A stretch of 10,957 bases of DNA from QHWT01 sp046734675 (GTDB lineage Bacteria; Acidobacteriota; Vicinamibacteria; Vicinamibacterales; 2-12-FULL-66-21). The stretch lies in NCBI GenBank assembly GCA_046734675.1, contig JBKPRU010000235.1:1-10957 (forward strand), written 5' to 3'. A program made the position numbers and the translations under genes. Of this stretch, positions 5,819 through 10,957 are shown in pieces. Below the pieces are notes generated by a model, which had not been told where the DNA came from, ran no database searches, and worked only from the letters and a program-made list of their open reading frames with translations. Every line of letters starts with the position of its first letter. Positions within the stretch are counted from its first letter, which is position 1.

Positions 5819-6192
5819 ACCCACAACCGTACGTCCACACAAAGCTGCGAGCGGCATCATGAGCGTCGTCATTGTGTGCATCCTGTGCCTTCCAACCGGA
5901 TCACGAGAGGTTCGGTCGCCGGATGCCAAGACGATGTCTGTGCCGCGTCTGCTGCTGCGTCGCGCCAACGACCGGAAGCATCACGTCGAACGGGCGGGAT
6001 TGACACCGCACGCCATTTCGACGTCACTGTTGATCGAGCGCACAGATACGGTTCGTAACATTGCCCGGCCGCGAGGCGCGGGAACAACACCAAAAACGAA
6101 GACGAGTGCGAACCGGGATCTCTTGCGCATAGGGCGACAAGCCATTTCGTGAAAATGTGACTCTGTGGCAGGCCGGCTTCAAAAGCCCGTAT
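5819..6192. other. About 370 bp without a supported gene
   Basis: Between the IS21 end and the stop of the minus-strand beta-propeller gene I find no frame with family features. Several frames are open because of high GC content, but their translations are Arg/Thr/Pro-rich and featureless. On the minus strand, an ATG at about 5911 starts MHTMTTLMMPLAALCG, which vaguely resembles a signal-peptide start and could be the displaced start of the secreted-protein gene left of the IS fragment; this is speculative. A 5-bp hairpin GGCTT-caa-AAGCC (6175-6187) lies just past the beta-propeller gene end, without a T-run. Confidence 0.5.
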
Positions 6193-7083
6193 CTACTTTG
6201 CGCGCCGCCGGGGCAGCTTGAAGACGTGAATTGACTGGTCCGTCTTCCGGTGCCGCTTTTTTACCCCATGCTTCGCGAGGTCCGAGACGCACACGAACGA
6301 CCGGTCCGTTAGCCAGCACAGGCCCTCGAGCGACGCGTACTTGATCTTGCCGTTCTTCGTTCGCGGAAACGCGTACGTTTTTCCCTCACCGGCAATCGTC
6401 CAGTGGCCGAAGCGAAGCGTACCAATCCAGATCCGCGACGATTGCTGGGAGAGGACCGCGATGCGGCGCCCTCGCAGGGAGACCGCCGAGTAATCTTCGA
6501 ACGCGGCGGTTCGCGGCAGCTTGAAGCGAGCGACAGGTTTCCAGAGCGTGCCTGCGCGCTGAAGCAAGTGGAGGCGTCCGCCACCGGGCTTTCGTCCCGC
6601 CCGGCCGGCGCGGCACCGGTTCCCCTCGCAGAGCGCGAGCAGAAAGTCCTTCCCGCGCCACCGCACGGCGCACAGCCCCTCGAAACCGGTGTTTCGCTTC
6701 TCGAACGCAAAGTCGACCCACCGCCGCCGCTTGTACTGCGCGGACTCGTCGCACTCGTCGATGAGGGCCTTGTAGGTGCCGTCTGGATGTTTCTCCCCCT
6801 CGATGAGCAGATAGAAGCGGCGCGTGTGCCGGCTGAAGGCGATATCTTCGTATCCTTCACCGTCCCGCTTCGGCCCGAACCACGAATGTCGCTTTGATCC
6901 GGGCTCGAGACTGCGATGGATCCTCGCGATCCGTCTGACGTTGTCGAAGATAACGTAGTAGTCCGCGCCTTTGGCGATCACTCCGCTTGCCTCGAGTACT
7001 CCGGCGGGAATGGGTGGGGTGATGAAATCTGCCAGCTTGCGCTCAGCAACGAGGACCATTACCCGCTGCGCGTCGTGCGCCAT
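6193..7083 (-). CDS. Uncharacterised beta-propeller-like protein (SdiA-regulated / phytase-esterase-like)
   Basis: The product has 296 residues. Five spaced copies of an acidic-Gly turn motif followed by a hydrophobic strand are visible: LEASGVI (30-36), GYEDIAF (77-83), GFEGLCAV (133-140), AFEDYSAV (194-201) and SLEGLCWL (251-258). They are spaced about 45-60 residues apart, as expected for blades of a beta-propeller. The E-G/E-D turn is shared with SdiA-regulated and esterase-like phytase-related propellers, but catalytic residues cannot be assigned. No signal peptide is visible at the chosen start, so it may be cytoplasmic; export from a different start is not excluded. There is no clear ribosome binding site before ATG 7083, and M9 is an alternative. 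A 14-bp palindrome lies 23 bp upstream. The gene is uninterrupted and seems real; its function is unknown. Confidence 0.75.
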   Translation of the reverse strand: MAHDAQRVMVLVAERKLADFITPPIPAGVLEASGVIAKGADYYVIFDNVRRIARIHRSLEPGSKRHSWFGPKRDGEGYEDIAFSRHTRRFYLLIEGEKHPDGTYKALIDECDESAQYKRRRWVDFAFEKRNTGFEGLCAVRWRGKDFLLALCEGNRCRAGRAGRKPGGGRLHLLQRAGTLWKPVARFKLPRTAAFEDYSAVSLRGRRIAVLSQQSSRIWIGTLRFGHWTIAGEGKTYAFPRTKNGKIKYASLEGLCWLTDRSFVCVSDLAKHGVKKRHRKTDQSIHVFKLPRRRAK

Positions 7084-7105
7084 GTCGGGGATCTACTGGC
7101 TATGC

Positions 7106-7119
7106 GCCGATCAATCGGC
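7106..7119. promoter_or_regulatory. Palindromic possible operator upstream of the beta-propeller gene
   Basis: GCCGATCAATCGGC is a dyad (6-bp arms, 2-base centre) 22 bp before the minus-strand start at 7083. Its left ten bases, GCCGATCAAT, recur in inverse orientation as ATTGATCGGC at 7205-7214, further upstream of the same gene. A two-site operator is possible; no regulator gene is adjacent. Confidence 0.4.
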
Positions 7120-7254
7120 AGTGCTCAGTACTAACAACGGCACCAGTCGCGTCGGACGGCTCATATAGCGCCGGTAAGATCGCCGATGACGGAAACGAGC
7201 GCACATTGATCGGCAGACAGGATCGCTTCACGGCTCAATCGACCGCCGTGCGGC

Positions 7255-7791
7255 TCACCGCCTTGGCTGGGTTTGCCGCTGTGCGATTTTCGCCATCGCG
7301 ACTGTCAATGCCAACCCGCCCAGTGTCTTTATCAGTGCTGGCTGATCGGCGTAGAACTTGCTGATACGCTCGACAACGGATGAGTCCTTTTTCTCGGCTT
7401 CAGCCGCCACCGCCTCAATCGTGTTGGGCGGGATCTGTTCAGCGATTTCAGGCGAAATGATTTTGTTGTTTTGCAGCTCCTGCGCCGCGCGATTGGCACC
7501 ATGTTGGGTCAGGAGCTGAGAGACCAGTGCGGGGCCGAGCGTCGCAATCAACGTATTCACGACGTTTGTCTTCTGCATCGTCGGAGACCGACCGAACAGT
7601 TGCGACAGCATACTGGCGAACGGCGGTGTTTGCTGGGATCGAAATGCCTCCGCAAGGCCATCGGACATGGCTGCCGACGGAGCATGCCTCGCGAATCGGT
7701 CGAAATCGGCATCCACCGACGTCGGAGCATTGCGGCTGTTCTCGGATCCGTACTTGTCCAGGATGTCAGTCACTTGATTGAGCCAGTCCAT
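7255..7791 (-). CDS. Conserved-looking helical protein of unknown function
   Basis: The product has 178 residues and I do not recognise a named family with certainty. It starts MDWLNQVTDILDKYG, an amphipathic helix, then a polar linker and a block PSAAMSDGLAEAFRSQQTPP (38-57) that reads as a conserved core with the following MLSQLFGRS. A long middle helical region (77-107) leads to a charged stretch (AEAEKKDSS, 130-138) and a hydrophobic C-terminal helix around TLGGLALTVAMAKIA (156-170). The small helical architecture recalls YidB/DUF937-type proteins, but that is only an impression. No signal peptide is present. A strong ribosome binding site AAGGAGG (complement of 7797-7803, five bases from ATG) fixes the start. 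It is divergent from the LysM/lipoprotein pair, separated by about 800 bp. Confidence 0.8.
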   Translation of the reverse strand: MDWLNQVTDILDKYGSENSRNAPTSVDADFDRFARHAPSAAMSDGLAEAFRSQQTPPFASMLSQLFGRSPTMQKTNVVNTLIATLGPALVSQLLTQHGANRAAQELQNNKIISPEIAEQIPPNTIEAVAAEAEKKDSSVVERISKFYADQPALIKTLGGLALTVAMAKIAQRQTQPRR

Positions 7792-8591
7792 ATGTGCCTC
7801 CTTCGGATTCGCGTTTTGCGGCGGCGTTGAAACGCCGCGAGAAATGGCGCGACCCGAGAAAGAAGTACTAGGGGAAGTGGGCCGCCAAGCCCCCGCAGTC
7901 CTCCAGTCGTTGTTCGTTCTCCGGCCGCTTCAGCAACTTTCGCCAGCGCTGCGAATGTCAAACGCGGCCGAATAAGAAACGTATAGTTGCAACCAGGTTG
8001 CCAGCCGCGGCTCATGAATTATGTCGATGCATTGTCACGACGTGTGCCTTCACCTACGCGCCGATGTGGACAACACAGTCGGTGCGGGTATGAAGCGGTC
8101 GTCAAGGAATCGGGGGCACGGATTCGTAATGCTCAGCGACGATCCGGCTGACTTCGAGCAAAGAGTCCTAGACGACGTTCTACGACGCGACCCTTGAGAA
8201 GAGCGCCTGCACGACTCGCACGAACGTCCGGCGCCGTAGCTATCGCGTTGTGATCAAGCAACTTCGCATCACGGCCAGACGCCGCCGACGCTGATGAGTG
8301 CCCGCCGACGACGACCACACACTTGAGCGTCTCGATCGGCACCGAGGAGCAGATATCGCGCTTCGTCACTGCGTCAAAGACAAACCGCCCTCACAAATCG
8401 AACACCCGGTTGCAGTAGCAAGAAGTCAGAAGTTCGACGTCAGAAGTCAAAGCGTGCGGGGCCGAAGCTGGGCGCCGCACGGCGTTTTGTTCAGCCCGTC
8501 CGCGTGCGGGTGCACATCACACTCGTGCTCGACGACGAGTTGCCGGGCTGCAAAGGCATACATTGTGAAGGTATCGAACGGGAGGTGATTT
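7792..8591. other. About 800 bp between divergent genes without a supported gene
   Basis: No frame here carries recognisable domains or a good ribosome binding site. Small structures seen are: a hairpin GCGGCG-ttgaaa-CGCCGC at 7821-7838, in the 5' region of the 178-aa gene; a short cluster of AGAAGT repeats (8421, 8429 and 8443, the first and last as AGAAGTC); and an inverted pair ACTCGT/ACGAGT at 8521-8526 and 8535-8540, about 50 bp before the LysM gene. A 77-codon frame from ATG 8021 to TGA 8252-8254 exists but its translation is Arg-rich in the second half and has no ribosome binding site. The promoters of both divergent genes should lie at the two ends. Confidence 0.55.
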
Positions 8592-8906
8592 ATGGGGATT
8601 TTTGACAACATTCTGGGGAAGAAGGACGAGAAAGCGCCGGAGGCGAAACCGGATTTCAGCAACGTCACATCGGGCGGCTCGTCCACCGCGCGGGAGGCGC
8701 CTCGTGCGCCTCAGCCGACGGGCACCAGCGGGCCCTCTTCGAGCAAGACGTACGTCGTGGTCAACGGCGACAGTCTTTCGAAGATCGCGAAGCGTGAGTA
8801 CGGCGACGCGCAGCAGTGGCACCGGATCTACGAGGCCAACCGCGACATCATCAAGGATCCGGATCTCATCTACCCAGGGCAGCAACTCAAGGTTCCGGGC
8901 GCGTAA
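8592..8906 (+). CDS. LysM-domain protein, Kbp/YgaU-type C-terminus
   Basis: The product has 104 residues. The start MGIFDNILGKKDEK has no signal peptide. Residues 15-50 form a Pro/Ser/Gly/Ala-rich linker. Residues 53-102 are one LysM domain: TYVVVNGDSLSKIAKREYGD, then W-x-R-I-YEANRDIIKDPDLIYPGQ-x-LKVP. The long LysM form with EAN..iikdPdlIYPGQ.L.iP is the version found at the C-terminus of E. coli Kbp (YgaU), a cytoplasmic potassium-binding protein. Kbp carries a BON domain before LysM; here that domain is absent and replaced by the linker, so potassium binding cannot be assumed. LysM otherwise binds peptidoglycan. A strong ribosome binding site GGAGGTGA (8581-8588) precedes ATG. The next gene starts 24 bp later on the same strand, so they may share a transcript. 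Confidence 0.93.
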   Translation: MGIFDNILGKKDEKAPEAKPDFSNVTSGGSSTAREAPRAPQPTGTSGPSSSKTYVVVNGDSLSKIAKREYGDAQQWHRIYEANRDIIKDPDLIYPGQQLKVPGA

Positions 8907-8930
8907 CGCCGCCATTTCGAGGAAAAGACA

Positions 8931-9383
8931 ATGCACAAGAACGGACGCATCGGAACGGCGATTCTCGCGATCACGCTCTCGGCTGTTCTCGGCACGGCAT
9001 GTAAAAACACACCTGACAACTCCGGAACGACTGGCACAACCGGAACCAGCGCGGGCGTTCGTGTGTCGCAGGTCGACTTGGGCCGCGAACTGACAGCCGA
9101 CAAGAAGATCGGCAACAGAACCGATAAGTTCAAGCCGAACGACACCATCTACGCATCAGTTGCCACCGACGGCGCGGCGCCTTCGACGACGATCCAGGCG
9201 CGCTGGACTTACCAGGACGGACAAGTCGTCAACGAGTCGACGCAGACGATTGCGCCCACCGGCGACACCAGGACCGAGTTCCACGTGTCCAAACCCGATG
9301 GATGGCCGGCAGGCAAGTACAAGATTGAAGTGCTCGTGAACGGCGCCACGGCCGCTACCAAGGAATTCGAGGTTACTCCATAG
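8931..9383 (+). CDS. Small lipoprotein with C-terminal beta-sandwich-like domain
   Basis: The product has 150 residues. The N-terminus carries K3/R6, a hydrophobic core and the lipobox-like LGTAC, with C24 as the likely lipidation site (Gly at -3 makes it a slightly weak match). A Thr/Gly/Ser-rich tether follows (about 29-42). The folded part has segments DTIYASVATDGAAPSTTIQA (71-90), RWTYQDGQ, and a final FHVSKPDGWPAGKYKIEVLV (117-136). The W-P-A-G-x-Y-K-x-E-V turn is a recurrent ending in small exported beta-sandwich proteins of unknown function. A ribosome binding site GAGGA (8919-8923) supports ATG 8931. It follows the LysM gene by 24 bp, suggesting an envelope- or stress-related pair, by context only. 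No specific function is known to me. Confidence 0.88.
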   Translation: MHKNGRIGTAILAITLSAVLGTACKNTPDNSGTTGTTGTSAGVRVSQVDLGRELTADKKIGNRTDKFKPNDTIYASVATDGAAPSTTIQARWTYQDGQVVNESTQTIAPTGDTRTEFHVSKPDGWPAGKYKIEVLVNGATAATKEFEVTP

Positions 9384-10302
9384 AATCAGGGGACGAGCGA
9401 ACGCGCGTGCGCGTGGTATCCAACCCGGTCGACCGGCACTTCGATCAGGCCGGTACCGCGCGCGTCCTGTTTGAACCGCCGCGCACGATTCGTCGAGGGC
9501 GGCGATGCCGCGGCCCCACGCGGCGTGCGCCATAGCGACATCGACTAATCCATAGCGCACACAGTAATCCGCATAGCCGCCGACCTGTTTCGCCGCGAGG
9601 CCTCCGTCATGCTCTCGGCGGGTTCGCGCTTTTCGCCGTCGGAACCCGCGATGCGACGCCGTCCACGAGCATCGTCATAGTGATCACATCTTTCCGTACG
9701 GCTCGCAGAATTCGCGCTATGTCTGTCCGTCCATGACGCAGTAAGCCGCTTCGCGTCCCGCCGACTTCAGGGCACGGCCTGCTCCACCTTCCTGAACACG
9801 CGTGGTCGAACATGAACTCTGAAGGCCGTCCGAGTTCGTCGCGAATAACGCCGTATTGTTTACATTGAGGACGGCTCCTCGTCTCAGTCGGCTGCTGTCA
9901 TTTCTCTACCGTGAGTCCTTGATCATCCACTCTCACTACGGCAGCGTTCGATGGAGTTCGCAGAGCACCGTTGAGCAGGCGGCCCTGTCCATCCGTCGCC
10001 CAGGGAGCCGGTTGACGGGGCTGGTCGATGACTCGCGTCGTATACCGGTGTGGGCTTCCGATCGGCGGACGGCATAGGATCGCCAACCGTGGCTGGCGTC
10101 GGTTCCAGGTAGACCGAGTTTCCACTCGTGACCACCGAACGACGCGACATAATCGCGCCGGGACCCGCCACCGCGGCGAGTCAATTGCACCGACACCGTG
10201 TCGCAGTACGTCGAACCTGTTCAAGGACCAGTACTCTCCACAAGCTGCGAGACGCGTCGCGGCGTCTGCCTGCCTGAGGCGCACGAACTCCACTCCCGAC
10301 AG
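9384..10302. other. About 920 bp of apparently degenerate sequence
   Basis: No intact gene is visible. On the minus strand at about 9490-9640 a stretch reads EHDGGLAAKQVGGYADYCVR and then GLVDVAMAHAAWGRGIAALD, which has the amino-acid balance of a real helical protein, but it has no start and breaks into Arg/Pro-rich translation. Its family is not recognised. Further along, a minus-strand frame down to the stop at 9898-9900 ends in LRTPSNAAVVRVDDQGLTVE, again protein-like but unassigned. The rest gives Arg/Ser/Pro-rich translations in all frames. A short dyad ACGCG-CGTG-CGCGT lies about 20 bp after the lipoprotein stop, without a T-run. Confidence 0.45.
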
Positions 10303-10464
10303 TGGGTGACGATAAGAGTTTTCGCGGCGCCGGCTGGGCGCAGCCTCTGGATCTCGTCGGTGCCCGTGCGTGGCGATCCGCGCCATCTGCGCAGCCGTCA
10401 ACGTCGGAAACAGCTGCTCGGTGGCGGTGGGCGCGCGATGCAGCGGGAGATGAGTGTCAGGCAT
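10303..10464 (-). pseudogene. Cyclic-nucleotide-binding-domain protein, N-terminal remnant
   Basis: From ATG at 10464 the minus strand reads MPDTHLPLHR followed by LFPTLTAAQMARIATHGHRR. This is the start typical of a cyclic-nucleotide-binding domain as found in Crp-like proteins and in CNB-domain thioredoxin-disulfide reductases (the 'FP.LT..Q.ARia.hG.rR' helix). The next expected part, with the 'G..l...G' strands, is missing. In a second frame the text resumes as EIQRLRPAGAAKTLIVTH (down to 10303), resembling the later strand 'e..rp.ga.etlivtH' of the same domain, and then is lost. A deletion of roughly 25 codons plus a frameshift would explain this. The start overlaps the end of the broken epoxide hydrolase frame by eight bases. 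Confidence 0.5.
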
Positions 10465-10957
10465 CGCAGATCACACCCCTCCGCGCTGCTGGTGGAATAC
10501 GGCGAATGTTTTCAGCGCGCCAGCCATGCTGCCAAAACGAGGGTGGAACGACAGCCGCCATGTTCGTGTGCATGCCGATCAGTCCCGGCGGAGCCTGTGC
10601 CGCCATCTGCTCCGTGATGATCGCGCCCCAGTCACCGCCTTGCGCAACGTACCGCGTGTAGCCGAGACGATTCATCAACACCGCCCAGGCTCGTGCGATG
10701 CGATCAGGGCCCCAGCCAGTCGCGGTCGGTTTTCCCGAATATCCGTAGCCCGGGATCGACGGCATCACGACATGGAACGCGTCGGATGCGGTGCCCCCAT
10801 GTGCCGTCGGATTGGTCAGTGGCTCGATGATCTTGAGCAGTGCGAGGACAGAGTAGGGCCAGCCGTGCGTGACGATGATCGGCAGGGCGTTCTCGTGTTT
10901 CGAGCGAGCATGAATGAAGTGGATATCTACGCCGTCGATCTCGGTGATGAAATTCGG
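10457..10957 (-). pseudogene. Epoxide hydrolase (alpha/beta-hydrolase), truncated after the nucleophile elbow; runs off right edge
   Basis: The minus-strand frame is open from the window edge (10957) to TGA at 10457-10459, about 166 residues. In order it shows a beta segment FITEIDGVDIHFIHARS, the oxyanion-hole motif HGWP (residues 31-34 from the edge), then VVMPSIPGYGYSGKP, GWGPDRIARAWAVLMNRLGY and the nucleophile elbow QGGDWG, with Asp as the presumed nucleophile. The text HTNMAAVVPP follows, after which homology-like text stops and the tail (FWQHGWRAENIRRIPPAARR) is unlike the family. Complete enzymes of this type, with an N-terminal epoxide-hydrolase domain, have about 380-420 residues. 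The cap domain and catalytic His and acid would lie in the missing part, so it should be inactive. The true N-terminus is outside the window. Confidence 0.8.

Noticed and set aside
6403..6897. 164-codon plus-strand frame opposite the beta-propeller gene
   Set aside because: The minus-strand product has repeated propeller motifs; the plus frame has none and starts without a ribosome binding site.
8021..8254. 77-codon plus-strand frame in the large spacer
   Set aside because: No ribosome binding site, an Arg-rich second half and no recognisable motif; expected by chance in GC-rich DNA.
8403..8455. CRISPR-like or tandem repeat array from AGAAGTC units
   Set aside because: Only three very short, irregular copies are present, with no constant spacer length and no cas genes; ordinary simple-sequence drift.
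9898..10464. A 188-codon minus-strand frame as one intact gene
   Set aside because: Only the first 37 codons look like a protein family (CNB domain); the rest is Arg/Pro-rich and the domain continues in a different frame, so it is a remnant.

Overview
No convincing new system is visible. The most distinctive aspects are the density of broken genes in different stages of decay and a few compact regulatory or repeat structures. The base composition is GC-rich and the gene complement points to a Gram-negative soil-type bacterium. An outer-membrane TonB-receptor tail with a terminal Phe, a HAF-repeat remnant, a VapBC pair, an IS21-type istB fragment and a ClsC-type phospholipase D lipoprotein would all be at home in Acidobacteriota (Vicinamibacteria-like). 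That placement is inference from gene style; Gemmatimonadota or Myxococcota are not excluded.

Layout from left to right. At 1-222 is the C-terminus of an FAD/NAD(P)-dependent, thioredoxin-reductase-like oxidoreductase, followed by a complete SnoaL/NTF2-fold protein (367-750) and an orphan C-terminal piece of a TonB-dependent receptor (about 764-982). A complete tRNA-Ser(GGA) with encoded CCA lies at 1175-1264, flanked by two near-identical 20-bp repeats. A vapB/vapC-type toxin-antitoxin operon follows (1475-2187), with a palindrome in a putative promoter whose predicted transcript would be leaderless. Convergent to it is a broken HAF-repeat secreted protein (minus strand, about 2184-2790). 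The largest intact gene encodes a two-HKD, ClsC-like phospholipase D/cardiolipin synthase lipoprotein (2996-4603).

From 4604 to 6192 the region is disrupted. It holds a bulged stem-loop, a frameshifted secreted-protein gene (minus), a 5'-truncated and frameshifted IS21-family istB with two 17-bp terminal repeats, and about 370 bp without a gene. Next come two minus-strand genes, an uncharacterised beta-propeller-like protein (6193-7083) and an uncharacterised 178-aa helical protein (7255-7791), then about 800 bp without a supported gene. A short plus-strand pair follows: a Kbp/YgaU-type LysM protein (8592-8906) and a small lipoprotein (8931-9383).

The final 1.5 kb is again mostly degenerate. 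It includes a possible unidentified fragment, the broken N-terminus of a cyclic-nucleotide-binding protein, and an epoxide hydrolase truncated after its nucleophile elbow and running off the right edge. The only clear functional units are vapBC, the LysM/lipoprotein pair (possible envelope role), and the stand-alone SnoaL, PLD and tRNA genes. At least six protein genes are broken, which makes this look like a low-constraint, decaying chromosomal region around a tRNA rather than an organised island.
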